Assembly: GCF_003207855.1 (NCBI RefSeq)
Contig: NZ_NKTZ01000003.1
Location: 186,001 to 250,000 of the forward strand
DNA: 64,000 bases
DNA from: Komagataeibacter rhaeticus
Lineage (GTDB): Bacteria; Pseudomonadota; Alphaproteobacteria; Acetobacterales; Acetobacteraceae
Direction of reading: 5' to 3'
In this document: positions 35,684 through 45,323 of the stretch, piece after piece
How the letters are laid out: each line of letters starts with the position of its first letter
How positions within the stretch are numbered: position 1 is the stretch's first letter
The notes under the pieces: generated by a model
What the model saw: the letters and a program-made list of their open reading frames with translations, nothing else
What the model was told of the DNA's origin: nothing
Databases searched by the model: none
Translations under genes and position numbers: made by a program

Positions 35684-37288
35684 ATGTCCATGCCCCCCGC
35701 CACGCTCAACCCCGTCCTTGCGCAGGCCCTTCAGCTGCTGCGTCTGGGCCGCTTCGCCCATGCCCGCGCCATGCTGGAAAACTGCCCGGCCTCGCCACGG
35801 GCGGAAATCCTGCTGGCGCATGCGCATGCGGGCTGCAACCGCGTGCAGGAGGCCGCCCGCCTGCTGTGCCGCCAGGCTGCGGCCAATCCCGGCGCGCGCC
35901 ATCCCGCACAGGACATGCTGGACCTGCTGCTGCCCCATGACCGGGTGGACGAGGCCGAAGCGGTCCTGCGCGCCATCCGCCAGCGCGCGGGGCAGGACAT
36001 CCGCACCCATGACATGCTGGGCGAACTGCTGCTGCAGCGCGGCCGCACGGCGGAAGCCCAGGCCGTGCTGGCCGACGGGCTGGCCCTGTCACCCGCGCAG
36101 CTGAGTACCGGCAACCTCATGGCCGTGTGCCTTATGGAACAGGGGGAATTCGCGGCCGGGCGCGACCTGCTGCGCTATATCCTGCAACACCACCCCGACA
36201 GCGCCATGACCCACGCCAACCTGGCCCACCTGCTGGGGGCTTGGAACCGTAACGAGGAAGCGCTTCAGGCCCATGGCCATGCGCTGTCACTCCGGCCGGA
36301 GGATGCGCGCCTGCGGCTGAACCACGCCCTGACCCTGCTCAAGACCGGGCGCATGGCGGAAGGCTGGGCCGAATATGAATGGCGCAGACGCCTGCCCGGC
36401 CGGCAGCGCCTGCCCGAAGCGCAGATGCTGCCCGTGCTGGCGCCCGATGCGGACCTGCGCGGCAGGACCATCCTGATTACCCGCGAAGGGGGCCTGGGTG
36501 ACATGCTGATGATGCTGCGCTTCGTGCCGGTGCTGGCCGGCATGGGCGCGCGCGTGAGCGTGCAGGCGCCCGATACGCTGCATGGCCTGATCCGCCGCAT
36601 GCCCGGCATCCGCCGCGTGGTGGACGAGCGTCAGGCCCCCCCGCCCCATGACTGGCACTGCCCCTTTCTCAGCCTGCCGCATGTCCTGCACCGCACGCAG
36701 GGGCACGACGGCCAGCCCGTGCCCTACCTGCGCGCCGACCCGGCGCTGGTGCGCCAGTGGGCGCCCTTCCTGCCCATGGGCACGGACCTGCGCGTGGGGC
36801 TGGTATGGGGGGGGGCGAGCAGGCCCGATGCACCGGCCGCCTTTGCCATGGACCGCCGCCGCTCCCTCCCGCTGCGCAGGCTGGCGCCACTGGCGGGCAT
36901 TGCGGGCATAAGTCTGGTCAGCCTGCAGATGGGCACCTACACCGAGCAGTTGCGCGACGTGCCCGCGGGCATGCGCCTGTATGACCCGATGGAAAGCGTG
37001 CGCGACATGGACGACACGGCGGCCCTGATTGCGGGCCTGGACGTGGTTGTCTCGGTCGACACGTCGGTCGCGCACCTGGCCGGGGCCATGGGCTGCCCGG
37101 TCCTGCTGCTGGACCGGTTTGACAACTGCTGGCGCTGGCGTTCGGGCCGCACCGACAGCCCGTGGTATCCCGGCCTGCGCATCATCCGCCAGATCCGGGC
37201 GGGAGAATGGGAGAACGTCGTCCACCGGCTGTGCAGCATGCTGGCCAGACGTGACCTGCCGCCCTCCCTCCTGCCCGCGCGGGGTTAG
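35684..37288 (+). CDS. TPR protein with a glycosyltransferase-9-like domain
   Basis: 534 residues. The first about 230 contain tetratricopeptide repeats (for example AMTHANLAHLLGAWNRNEEAL and ARLRLNHALTLLKTGRMAEGW ending YEWRRRLPGRQ). The rest resembles the heptosyltransferase/GT9 fold. ILITREGGLGDMLMMLRFVP is the N-terminal Rossmann motif, and VVSVDTSVAHLAGAMGCPVLLL is the typical nucleotide-sugar loop. Similar proteins act in surface glycan or flagellar glycosylation, but no acceptor is indicated here. Its stop overlaps the nitroreductase stop by 4 bases (convergent). Confidence 0.85.
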   Translation: MSMPPATLNPVLAQALQLLRLGRFAHARAMLENCPASPRAEILLAHAHAGCNRVQEAARLLCRQAAANPGARHPAQDMLDLLLPHDRVDEAEAVLRAIRQRAGQDIRTHDMLGELLLQRGRTAEAQAVLADGLALSPAQLSTGNLMAVCLMEQGEFAAGRDLLRYILQHHPDSAMTHANLAHLLGAWNRNEEALQAHGHALSLRPEDARLRLNHALTLLKTGRMAEGWAEYEWRRRLPGRQRLPEAQMLPVLAPDADLRGRTILITREGGLGDMLMMLRFVPVLAGMGARVSVQAPDTLHGLIRRMPGIRRVVDERQAPPPHDWHCPFLSLPHVLHRTQGHDGQPVPYLRADPALVRQWAPFLPMGTDLRVGLVWGGASRPDAPAAFAMDRRRSLPLRRLAPLAGIAGISLVSLQMGTYTEQLRDVPAGMRLYDPMESVRDMDDTAALIAGLDVVVSVDTSVAHLAGAMGCPVLLLDRFDNCWRWRSGRTDSPWYPGLRIIRQIRAGEWENVVHRLCSMLARRDLPPSLLPARG

Positions 37289-37899
37289 GTCGCGTCCTCA
37301 TCCTCTGCTACGGGAAAGCGGCCTTCGAACGCCACTTCCGCCAGCGGCCTGCGTGAGGAAGGGGCTTCCCGCCCGCGCAGGTATTCCGGCAGACTTTCCA
37401 CATCTCCCTGCCGGCCAATGACGATGGCGGCGTTCAGCGCGTAATCATCGGGCAGTTCCAGACCGGCGCGTGCCAGGTCATGGTCAAAGCCGCTGACGGG
37501 ATGCGCGGCCCATCCCGCCCTGCTCAGTTGCAGCTGCACCAGCACGGCCGCAGCACCCGCATCAAAGGCATGGGTCGGTGCGGGGGCCGGCTCGGCCTTG
37601 TCACTGCCCATGACGGTATGGGAGGCCACATACACGATGGCCGATGCATTCTGCGCCCAGCCATGGTTGAAGGGTATCAGCCACGACAGGAAACGCTCCC
37701 AGTCCGCCGTGCCGCGCCGGGCATAGATGAAGCGCCATGGCTGGGAATTATAGGCCGACGGCGCCCAGCGCCCGGCATCAAGGAACGCCAGCAGTTCCGC
37801 TTCCTCTATCGGTGCGGGCGTGAAGGCGCGCGGGGACCAGCGATCAAGGATCAGCCGCTCGACCGGCGTGTCGGACTGGCGTTGGGGGGCTTCTGTCAT
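37285..37899 (-). CDS. Nitroreductase-family flavoprotein
   Basis: 204 residues, with the ATG at 37899 behind AGGA. RWSPRAFTPAPIEEAEL and AGRWAPSAYNSQPWRFI are the FMN-binding N-terminal landmarks of the family. The middle LQLSRAGWAAHPVSGFD and late AAIVIGRQGDVESLPEYLR also fit. It probably reduces quinones or nitro compounds with NAD(P)H. The physiological substrate is unknown. Confidence 0.88.
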   Translation of the reverse strand: MTEAPQRQSDTPVERLILDRWSPRAFTPAPIEEAELLAFLDAGRWAPSAYNSQPWRFIYARRGTADWERFLSWLIPFNHGWAQNASAIVYVASHTVMGSDKAEPAPAPTHAFDAGAAAVLVQLQLSRAGWAAHPVSGFDHDLARAGLELPDDYALNAAIVIGRQGDVESLPEYLRGREAPSSRRPLAEVAFEGRFPVAEDEDAT

Positions 37900-38016
37900 G
37901 GCAATTCCTGTTCTGGCAGGGGAACGAAAGCGCACACGATAACGCACTGACGCCGTACGCCAAGACCGTATTCACCGGCAGGTCCCCCCATGCACCCGTA
38001 CCGGCGGGGCCGCCGG

Positions 38017-39438
38017 TCACCCCTGATAGAGACGGCCCGGAGGCAGCAGTTTGCCGGGATTGAGGATGTTGCGCGGATCCATGGTATTTTTAAGCGCGCG
38101 CATGACGGCCAGCGTGCCCTCGCCATGCTCGGTCTCCAGGAATTCCAGCTTGCCCATGCCCACGCCGTGCTCCCCGCTGCACGAACCGCCCAGCGCCAGT
38201 GCCCGCGCCACGATCCGGCGGTCCAGATCCCACGCGCGGTCATACCCCTGCCGGGTATTTTCGATAATGATCAGCGCATGGAAATTCCCGTCCCCCACAT
38301 GCCCCAGCAGCGGCACGCGCAGGCCGGAAGCCGCGATGTCCTGCCTTACCCCCGCAATCAGTTCCCCCAGGCGCGAAATCGGCACGATACAGTCCGTCGA
38401 GATCACACGCGCGCCGGGTTCAATGGCCTTGGCCGCCCAGAAGGCATCGTGCCGGGCTTTCCACAACCGCGTGCGCTCTTCCGCCGTGTCGGCCCAGGCA
38501 AAGGCCTGTCCGTTATTGGACAGGGCAATCGCCTCGGTCGCGGCGACCTGTTCCTGCACGGCGGCCGGGCCACCGGCGAATTCGAAAAACAGGGTGGTCA
38601 GCGGTTCATACCCCGTCAGGCCGGAATACCGGATGGATGCCGCCATCTGCACGCTGTCCAGCAGTTCGACACGGCTTATGGGAATGCCGCACTGGATGAT
38701 TTCCATCGCCGTCCGCACCGCGTCATCCAGGGTGGGAAACTGGCATATGGCCGCACTCAGGCATTCGGGCCGGCCATGCAGGCGCAGCTGCACCTCGGTT
38801 ATGATGCCCAGCGTGCCTTCCGAACCGATGAACAGCGATGTCAGGTCATACCCGGTGGCGGATTTGCGCACGCGGCCGCCCGTGCGGATGACCTCGCCCG
38901 TGGCCAGCACCACCGTCAGGCCCAGCACGTTTTCCTTCATGGTGCCGTAGCGCACGGCGGCCGTGCCGGATGCGCGGGTGGCGCACATGCCGCCAAGCGT
39001 TGCCTCCCCACCCGGATCAACCGGGAAGAACAGCCCCGTGTCGCGGATGCGGGCATTGAGCGCCTGCCGGGTCAGCCCCGCCTGCACGCGGCAGTCCAGG
39101 TCTTCCGCATTGACTTCCACAATGGCGGTCATGGCCGACAGGTCCAGACTTATGGCATGGTCGGGTGGGGTTACGTGCCCTTCGACCGATGTGCCCGCAC
39201 CAAACGCCACCACCGGCACCCGGTTGGCGTGGCAGGCGCGCAGGACGGTTGCGACATGGTCCGTGCTTTCCACAAAAACCACCGCACCGGGCAGACAGGC
39301 CGCCTCCATCGCCTCACCATGGCTGTGGGTTTCCAGCACGGATGGGGCGGTGCTGACCTGTGCCGACAGGCCGCCGGCGCGGATGGCGGCAAGGGCTGCG
39401 GACAGGCGGGAGGCGGAAGAAGGTGCACATTCGTTCAT
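38017..39438 (-). CDS. FAD-linked D-lactate dehydrogenase (cytochrome type)
   Basis: 473-residue FAD enzyme of the GlcD/Dld family, oxidising a D-2-hydroxy acid and passing electrons to cytochrome c or quinone. The FAD-binding motif VAFGAGTSVEGHVTP is followed by DLDCRVQAGLTRQALN, FPVDPGGEATLGG, RKSATGYDLTSLFIGSEGTLG, and the C-terminal LGGSCSGEHGVG and DPRNILNPGKLLP. The ATG at 39438 gives MNECAPSS; longer in-frame extensions lack family sequence. D-lactate is the most likely substrate, glycolate or 2-hydroxyglutarate being alternatives. A deleted paralogue lies 2.3 kb away on the other strand. Confidence 0.9.
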   Translation of the reverse strand: MNECAPSSASRLSAALAAIRAGGLSAQVSTAPSVLETHSHGEAMEAACLPGAVVFVESTDHVATVLRACHANRVPVVAFGAGTSVEGHVTPPDHAISLDLSAMTAIVEVNAEDLDCRVQAGLTRQALNARIRDTGLFFPVDPGGEATLGGMCATRASGTAAVRYGTMKENVLGLTVVLATGEVIRTGGRVRKSATGYDLTSLFIGSEGTLGIITEVQLRLHGRPECLSAAICQFPTLDDAVRTAMEIIQCGIPISRVELLDSVQMAASIRYSGLTGYEPLTTLFFEFAGGPAAVQEQVAATEAIALSNNGQAFAWADTAEERTRLWKARHDAFWAAKAIEPGARVISTDCIVPISRLGELIAGVRQDIAASGLRVPLLGHVGDGNFHALIIIENTRQGYDRAWDLDRRIVARALALGGSCSGEHGVGMGKLEFLETEHGEGTLAVMRALKNTMDPRNILNPGKLLPPGRLYQG

Positions 39439-39581
39439 GATGGGGTCCGGGCAGAAAACAGGTCTGCCCGCATTGTAACAACACATGAGGCACGATGGCC
39501 ATCTCCGCACCGAATCAATGATACCCATGACGGCCGCGCATGACCCGCGCCCGCATCCAGATGCCTGTTTCAGGAAATTCC

Positions 39582-39640
39582 AGGGGGTGCCGCCCTGTTG
39601 AAAAAAGGCGTTACCCGGAAATTTTTATCGCTTTTTACGC
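39582..39640. repeat. Dispersed intergenic hairpin repeat, copy 4 (degenerate)
   Basis: GGGGGTGCCGCC (39583-39594) and CTGTTGAAAAAAGGCG keep the left arm and loop of the consensus. The right arm is shortened, then TTACCCGGAAATTTTTATCGC follows. It lies between the dehydrogenase and phoU regions. Confidence 0.5.
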
Positions 39641-39647
39641 CACACAG

Positions 39648-39681
39648 GGGGGGCGTACCGCGCAAAGGCGGCACGCCCCCC
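39648..39681. other. Stem-loop 3' of phoU
   Basis: GGGGGGCGT (39648-39656) pairs with ACGCCCCCC (39673-39681) around a 16-base loop. There is no clean T-run on either strand. It lies about 75 bases past the phoU stop and may act as a weak terminator or RNA-stability element. The rest of 39439-39755 holds only the degenerate repeat. Confidence 0.45.
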
Positions 39682-39755
39682 GTCTTGCGCCCTGCGTCAA
39701 TCAGCAGGGGAAAGTCCGTCAATCCACATATCCGGCCACCCCGAAGCGATGCCGG

Positions 39756-40451
39756 TCAATCAAAGGTGCCGCCACGCGGCCGTACGATGGGCAGCGTATT
39801 GCCGGTAACGGCGTAATAGACCCGTTCTGAAATATTGGTGGCGTGATCCCCGATCCGTTCAAGGTTCTTGGCGATGAACAGCAGATGGGTGCAGGGACCG
39901 ATATTGCGCGGGTCCTCCATCATGTATGTCACCAGTTCCCGGAACATGGAGACATACAACTCATCCACCGCCGTGTCCGACTGCCAGACAATGCGCGCCA
40001 GTTCCGGGTCGCGCTGGTCCATGGCATCAATGGTGCGGCGCAGGTTTTCCTGCACCAGCCTGCCCATGCTGCGCAGCCCCGTCAGCGAGATGGGGCATGA
40101 CAGCAGTTCGTTGCGCATGGCGCGCCGCGCGATACTGGCGGCGCAGTCGCCAATGCGTTCCAGATCCCCCGATATCTTCAGTGCGACCACCACTTCACGC
40201 AGGTCGCCCGCCATGGGGGCACGCAGGGCCAGCAGGCGGATGACCAGCGCCTCGGTCTCGCGTTCCAGTTCGTCGACATAGGGGTCCATCTCGGGGGCGT
40301 CGCGCGCCGCGACCTCGTCATGCTCGACCACGGCGGTGATGGCCTGCGCGACCTGGCGTTCCACCACGCCCCCCATCCTGTTGATGAACGAGCGCAGCTG
40401 TTCAAGCTCCTGTTCGTAACTCTGGACCGTATGGACCGATTCATGGGGCAT
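39756..40451 (-). CDS. phoU: Phosphate-signalling protein PhoU
   Basis: 231-residue all-helical protein of two three-helix bundles, each with the metal-site signature: VVALKISGDLERIGDCAASIARR (about 95-117) and LLFIAKNLERIGDHATNISERVY (about 195-217). It dampens PhoR/PhoB signalling and Pst activity. The start at 40451 gives MPHESVHTVQSYEQEL; longer frames upstream run into pstB. It is the last gene of the pst operon, 17 bases after pstB. Confidence 0.95.
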   Translation of the reverse strand: MPHESVHTVQSYEQELEQLRSFINRMGGVVERQVAQAITAVVEHDEVAARDAPEMDPYVDELERETEALVIRLLALRAPMAGDLREVVVALKISGDLERIGDCAASIARRAMRNELLSCPISLTGLRSMGRLVQENLRRTIDAMDQRDPELARIVWQSDTAVDELYVSMFRELVTYMMEDPRNIGPCTHLLFIAKNLERIGDHATNISERVYYAVTGNTLPIVRPRGGTFD

Positions 40452-40468
40452 TGTCTGGACTTTCGCGC

Positions 40469-41266
40469 TCAGCCGAAGCGGCCGGTAATGTAATCCTGGG
40501 TACGCTTGGCATGGGGGGCGGTGAACATCCTGTCGGCCGTATCCACCTCCACCAGTTCGCCCATGTAGAAAAAGGCGACCCGGTCGGCACACCGTGCCGC
40601 CTGCTGCAGGTTGTGGGTCACGATCGCAATCGAGAATTCCTGCTTCAGCTCATCCAGCAGTTCCTCGATCCGGGCGGTGGAGATCGGGTCCAGCGCACTG
40701 GTCGGCTCGTCCAGCAGGATGATCTCGGGGCGGGTGGCGATGGTGCGGGCAATGCACAGGCGCTGCTGCTGCCCGCCCGACAGGGCGGCAGCGGAGGCAT
40801 TGAGCCTGTCCTTGACTTCCGGCCACAGGGCCACGCGCCGCAGCACGCTTTCCACGCGCTGGTCCATGTCCGCACGCGGCAGGCGTTCGTGCAGCCGCAC
40901 GCCAAAGGCGATATTGTCATAGATGGACATGGGGAATGGCGTGGGTTTCTGGAACACCATGCCGATGCGTGAACGCAGCACGTTCACATCCAGCCCCGGT
41001 GCGAGGATGTTGCGCCCGTCGAACACAACCTCCCCCGTTGCGCGCTGACCGGGATAGAGGTCATACATCCGGTTGAGACAGCGCAGCAGCGTGGACTTGC
41101 CGCAGCCCGATGGCCCGATCATGCCCGTGACCTGACGGGTCGGGAAATCCAGCGAGATCGATTTCAGGGCATGATTTTCACCATACCAGAAATCAAGATC
41201 GCGTATGGCGAGTGCCGGCACCGCCGTATTCTGGCCCATGCTGTTATCCATGATGATCTTGTTCAT
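40469..41266 (-). CDS. pstB: Phosphate ABC transporter ATP-binding protein
   Basis: 265 residues. Walker A is GPSGCGKST (about 51-59), the ABC signature is [12 protein letters not shown], and Walker B is [31 protein letters not shown] is the typical PstB N-terminus and [12 protein letters not shown] the H-loop region. It powers phosphate import through PstA/PstC. Its ATG overlaps the pstA stop (TAATG). Confidence 0.96.
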   Translation of the reverse strand: MNKIIMDNSMGQNTAVPALAIRDLDFWYGENHALKSISLDFPTRQVTGMIGPSGCGKSTLLRCLNRMYDLYPGQRATGEVVFDGRNILAPGLDVNVLRSRIGMVFQKPTPFPMSIYDNIAFGVRLHERLPRADMDQRVESVLRRVALWPEVKDRLNASAAALSGGQQQRLCIARTIATRPEIILLDEPTSALDPISTARIEELLDELKQEFSIAIVTHNLQQAARCADRVAFFYMGELVEVDTADRMFTAPHAKRTQDYITGRFG

Positions 41267-42159
41267 TATTGTGCGGATCCGTTACGCGTAAGCCACCAGC
41301 GGGCCAGGATGTTTGTTGCAAGAACCGCAACGGTAATAAGCAGCGCGCTCGTCCATGCCATCTGCACCCAGTCGTCATAGGCCGAACCGGCATACTGGTA
41401 GATCGTGACCGGCAGGCTTGCCATTGGCGCGCCAAGGCTGGTGGACCAGTTGAGATTGCCAAGCGATGTGAAGAGCAGCGGCGCCGTCTCACCCGATATC
41501 CGCGCAAGGGCCAGCAGGATGCCGGTCATGATGCCCCCGCGCGCCGCACGCAGGCATACGCCCAGGATCACCCGCCACCCCGGTGCCCCCAGGGCATAGG
41601 CGGCCTCACGCATGGCGCGGGGGACAAGCCGCAGCATGTCTTCGGTCGTGCGCACCACGATCGGGATGAACAGCACGGCCAGCGACAGCGTGCCCGCCAT
41701 GCCTGAAAAATGCCCCGCCGGTTCCACCACGATCAGGTAGATGAACAGGCCAACCAGAATGGACGGCACGGACAGCAGCATGTCCGACACAAAGCGGACA
41801 AGCTGGACAACGCGCCCGTCCTGCCCGAATTCGGACAGGTAGATGCCCGTCATCATGCCAACCGGCGTGCCGATCAGGGCCGCAAGCCCCGTCTGCTCAC
41901 AGCTGCCGGCAATGGCATTGGCCAGGCCGCCACCACTGCCGGGCGCCCCGGTACTGTGCAGGAACGTATTGAGCGAAAGCCCGGCGGCCCCCCGCGTGAC
42001 CAGCGTCCACAGGATGGAAAACAGCACGAACAGCACGATGACCGTTGCAATATTGCACAGCATGCTGACAAGCCGTTCCACCAGCCTGCGCCGCATGGCC
42101 TGGGCACCGCCACGTTGCCATCCCCTGCCTGCCTCGGGCAGCGTTTTCTGGACCGACAT
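41266..42159 (-). CDS. pstA: Phosphate ABC transporter permease PstA
   Basis: 297-residue inner-membrane permease with six helices. [20 protein letters not shown] and GIYLSEFG are followed by the EAA-type coupling loop [21 protein letters not shown]. The C-terminus [19 protein letters not shown] is characteristic. It pairs with PstC in the membrane. The reading frame is intact, and it begins 12 bases after the end of the broken pstC. Confidence 0.95.
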   Translation of the reverse strand: MSVQKTLPEAGRGWQRGGAQAMRRRLVERLVSMLCNIATVIVLFVLFSILWTLVTRGAAGLSLNTFLHSTGAPGSGGGLANAIAGSCEQTGLAALIGTPVGMMTGIYLSEFGQDGRVVQLVRFVSDMLLSVPSILVGLFIYLIVVEPAGHFSGMAGTLSLAVLFIPIVVRTTEDMLRLVPRAMREAAYALGAPGWRVILGVCLRAARGGIMTGILLALARISGETAPLLFTSLGNLNWSTSLGAPMASLPVTIYQYAGSAYDDWVQMAWTSALLITVAVLATNILARWWLTRNGSAQ

Positions 42160-42171
42160 GAGCGTAATTCC

Positions 42172-43136
42172 TTAATTCACCGCGCCGCGTTGCAGGAAAA
42201 TGCGCGAGCAGGCCAGGGTGACGAACGAGATGACCATCAGGATCGCGCCCAGTGCCAGCAGGGCCGACAGCTTGAGACTGCCTGCCGCACTTTCGGGAAA
42301 TTCCAGGGCGATGAGCGAGGCAATGGTGTTGCCCGGCGCAAACAGCAACCACCCCAGCCGGTTGCTGTTGCCGATGACGAAGGTGACGGCCATGGTTTCC
42401 CCCAGTGCGCGGCCGGTGCCCAGCATGATGCCGCCCATGACCACGGCAGGACCACCTGGCGCATGACCTCCCACCGTGTGGCGCCCAGCCCGAAGGCGCT
42501 TTCCTTCAGCACGGCGGGAATGGAGACGAACACATCGGTCATGACCGAACAGATGAAGGGTGTAACCATGATGGCCAGGATGATGCCCCCCGTCAGCAGG
42601 CCGGTACCATAGGGCGCGCCGCGGAACAGCAGGCCGATGCCGGGCACATGGCCCAGGTAATGCGTGGCTGCCGGTTCCACATGATGGGCCATGAAGGGCA
42701 CCACGATGAAGAATCCCCACATGCCAAAAATGATGGAGGGCACGGCCGCAAGGAGCTGCACCGCCGTTTCAATGAACCGCGCCAGGGCGGGGGGCGCCAT
42801 TTCCACGAGCCAGAAGGCGACGCCAAAGGCAAACGGCACGGCAAAGACAAGCGCGACCGCCGTGGTGACCAGCGTGCCGAAAATGGAGGTTGCCGCGCCA
42901 AAATGATGGGAAATGGGGTTCCATGCGGTACTGGTCAGGAAAGCAGGACCGAAAGCAAGGAATGCCTGGCGCCCGCCCCAGACCAGAACAAGAATGATTC
43001 CGGCCATGACCGCAAGAAGGGACCATCCGGCCAGGCGGGCAACCATGCCAAACAGGGCATCGCCCCACTGCCCGCGCGTATTCTTGTCCGATACGGCCCC
43101 GTCATGGGCCGCAAGGGAAGATGGAAGTTCCATCAT
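42172..43136 (-). pseudogene. pstC: Frameshifted phosphate permease gene pstC
   Basis: From the ATG at 43136 the frame encodes PstC helices and the coupling loop KESAFGLGATRWEVMRQVVLP (about residue 235). It then runs into nonsense. The expected continuation VVMGGIMLGTGRALGETMAVTFVIGN is in another frame, ending at 42172. Aligning to the known family pattern, about 13 bases seem missing near 42439-42446, consistent with a deletion between two CGTGG direct repeats. If real, the Pst permease is disabled while pstA, pstB and phoU remain intact. No pstS lies in the window. An assembly error cannot be excluded. Confidence 0.85.
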
Positions 43137-43217
43137 GCAATTCCTGACATGTATGACACAGCCGCAGGATTAGGCCGCACGGCTGAGACATGGCAATAAT
43201 TACTTCCAGTATTTTAT

Positions 43218-43235
43218 ATGAAGTTTTTATGAAGC
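43218..43235 (-). promoter_or_regulatory. Pho-box-like direct repeat upstream of pstC
   Basis: On the minus strand, GCTTCATAAAAACTTCAT has two ..TTCAT half-sites 11 bases apart with an AAAA spacer. It matches the Pho box at about 12 of 18 positions. It lies about 80 bases before the pstC start. Confidence 0.45.
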
Positions 43236-43275
43236 ACCTGTGTTCTGCCGTGCATGACACGAATCTGTTCTTGTC

Positions 43276-43293
43276 ATGTCATATAAACTTCAT
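43276..43293 (+). promoter_or_regulatory. Pho-box-like site between pstC and the next gene
   Basis: ATGTCATATAAACTTCAT matches the enterobacterial Pho box pattern at about 14 of 18 positions, with the 11-base periodicity expected for PhoB dimers. It lies in the AT-rich region shared by the divergent pst operon and the small gene at 43398. Confidence 0.55.
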
Positions 43294-43397
43294 CTATTTT
43301 CTATTGCATGACTGCTGGTCCCTGCTGCATAGCACCCGCATCGGGAGTGGCCCGGACGGTGTCCGCCCTTCATGGTAACATGGCAGGAAGCAGCCTT

Positions 43398-43625
43398 ATG
43401 TTTGAATCCAGTGTAATCGAAGTGGATGGCGTCTTTGTTGGCGTCGTTTTACACGATGGTCCGCTTGAACCCTACAGGTTCCGCGCCATGCATGAACGTG
43501 TAACCCAGATGGATGGCGATACACTGCCAACATTTGAAGCCGCCGTATCCAGGGCACGCGCCCGCTTCCGCATGGGGCATTACAGGGCACCGCGCGCGCT
43601 GGATATCACCCGATGCCGTGCCTGA
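43398..43625 (+). CDS. 75-residue protein of unknown function
   Basis: The ATG at 43398 follows AGGA with nine-base spacing. The protein (MFESSVIEVDGVFVGVVLHD...) starts with two predicted beta strands. It then has a basic helix-like segment (FRAMHERVTQMDG, FEAAVSRARARFRMGHYRAP). No signal peptide or membrane segment and no recognised family. It diverges from the pst operon across the Pho-box-like sites, so phosphate control is possible. Confidence 0.6.
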   Translation: MFESSVIEVDGVFVGVVLHDGPLEPYRFRAMHERVTQMDGDTLPTFEAAVSRARARFRMGHYRAPRALDITRCRA

Positions 43626-43692
43626 ACGGATTGCCTTACATGACCGGATATTTGAAATTTCCTGTTGATATGAAATAAAACCATCTGAATAC

Positions 43693-43726
43693 TCTTCCCC
43701 TTTCCTAAAAGGGGCGGCATTCCCTG
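43693..43726. repeat. Dispersed intergenic hairpin repeat, copy 5 (partial)
   Basis: CCCCTTT / AAAGGGG (43697-43714) forms a hairpin whose right side continues GGCGGCATTCCCTG (43713-43726), the consensus sequence. The left arm has diverged from GCCGCC. It lies 3' of the 75-residue gene. Confidence 0.55.
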
Positions 43727-43914
43727 TATCGTCCCGTACGGTGCTTGACCGCAGGCATTCTGACCGCAGGCCGTTTCAGTCCATGCCATTAAAAGCAGGA
43801 TACAGGTATTTTCAGAATTTATGAATATTATATTAAACAAAAATCCGGTAACTTATATTAATAATAAAAATCATTTAAAGTGAGCATAACAATAACTCAT
43901 CGGTGTATTGTTTC

Positions 43915-45270
43915 ATGCTCCATTTTGCACCCTATTCCACCTTCTCCATAATCGCGCTGGTCATATGCTTTGCGCTTGTGTGTATATTTGAATTTGTAAA
44001 CGGTTTTCATGATACCGCCAATGCGGTGGCAACCGTCATCTATACCAATTCACTCAAACCACGCACGGCCGTCATCTGGTCGGGGTTCATGAATTTCGTG
44101 GGCGTCATCCTCGGCGGCATCAGCGTGGCCTACGGGCTGGTCGAACTGCTGCCTGCCGATGTGCTCTCTCCCCCCAATGGCGACCCCGCCGTGCCCATGC
44201 TGATTTCCCTGTTCGGCACAGCGCTGGCGTGGAACCTGTTCACATGGTGGTTCGGCATTCCCAATTCCAGTTCGCACTGCGTGATTGGTGCCCTGATCGG
44301 AATTGCCATTGGTGATGCGCTTCTGCACACCCGCAGCCTGGGCAACAGCGTTGACTGGTCACAGATCTGGAAGATCCTGCGCGCGCTGGCCATCTCCCCC
44401 CTTCTGGGCCTGATCGGGGCGGGCGGGCTGTATTTCGTGGTCAGACACCTGGTAAAGGACCCGGAACTCTACCAGCCGCCACAGGGTGACAAGCCGACCC
44501 ATGGCTGGATACGCGGCCTGCTGATCCTGACCTGCACCGGCGTCAGTTTTTCGCACGGCAGCAATGACGGGCAGAAAAGCATCGGCCTGATCATGCTGAC
44601 CATTATCGGCATCCTGCCCGCCACCTTTGCACTAGCGCCCGACAGCGCGACCCAGATTACCCATATCGCACAGAACGCCACCATCGCCGCCCCGCTGATC
44701 ACACAGTACGACCATGATGGCCTGCGTGATGAAGCCATTGCCTCGGTCACCCGCCTGACCCAGACCAGCCCGGACACGGTTGTCGCATCGGCCCTGCGTG
44801 CCGACATCTATGAAGTCGTGGCGGGACTGAAGGCGGTTGCCGCCAATACGGGGGCCTCCGCCCATGACCGGGCAACCGCCAGGAACCTGAGCAACCAGAT
44901 CCGTCCCGTGGTGGAATATGCGCCGTGGTGGGTACGCCTGCTCAGCGCGCTGTGCCTGGGCATTGGCACCATGATTGGCTACAGGCGGATTGTCCATACG
45001 CTGGGCGAGAAGATTGGCAATACCCACCTGACCCCCGCGCAGGGCGCATCGGCCGAACTGGTTGGCGCGGGCCTGATTGCCACGGCGGGCTATACCGGGC
45101 TGCCGGTCAGCACGACGCACATCATTACCGCCGGTATTGCGGGCACCATGCTGGGATCGGGTTCGGGTATCAACCGTGGCATGCTGGTCAGGATTGCGCT
45201 GGCATGGATCTGCACCCTGCCGGTTACCATTACACTTGCCGCCGCCCTGTTCTATATCCTGAACAGCTGA
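43915..45270 (+). CDS. pit: Low-affinity inorganic phosphate transporter Pit
   Basis: About 451-residue membrane protein. FEFVNGFHDTANAVATVIYTNSLKP is the N-terminal Pit signature. NSSSHCVIGALIGIAIGDAL and FSHGSNDGQKSIGLIML in the second part, and the late GLPVSTTHIITAGIAGTMLG, complete the repeated domain pattern. A soluble loop of about 110 residues lies between (about 245-355). It moves metal-phosphate with protons. The ATG at 43915 starts MLHFAP, like E. coli PitA; a GTG at 43903 is possible. Its intact state may compensate for the broken pstC. Confidence 0.95.
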   Translation: MLHFAPYSTFSIIALVICFALVCIFEFVNGFHDTANAVATVIYTNSLKPRTAVIWSGFMNFVGVILGGISVAYGLVELLPADVLSPPNGDPAVPMLISLFGTALAWNLFTWWFGIPNSSSHCVIGALIGIAIGDALLHTRSLGNSVDWSQIWKILRALAISPLLGLIGAGGLYFVVRHLVKDPELYQPPQGDKPTHGWIRGLLILTCTGVSFSHGSNDGQKSIGLIMLTIIGILPATFALAPDSATQITHIAQNATIAAPLITQYDHDGLRDEAIASVTRLTQTSPDTVVASALRADIYEVVAGLKAVAANTGASAHDRATARNLSNQIRPVVEYAPWWVRLLSALCLGIGTMIGYRRIVHTLGEKIGNTHLTPAQGASAELVGAGLIATAGYTGLPVSTTHIITAGIAGTMLGSGSGINRGMLVRIALAWICTLPVTITLAAALFYILNS

Positions 45271-45292
45271 GGCCCATGACACCAAAGGGTCG

Positions 45293-45323
45293 GGCAGGTA
45301 CCATGTACCTGCCTGGCTTTTTT
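45293..45323 (+). terminator. Rho-independent terminator of pit
   Basis: GGCAGGTAC / GTACCTGCC nine-base perfect stem with a CAT loop, then TGGC and six Ts. The same arms recur after the bacterioferritin gene at 48705. Confidence 0.8.
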
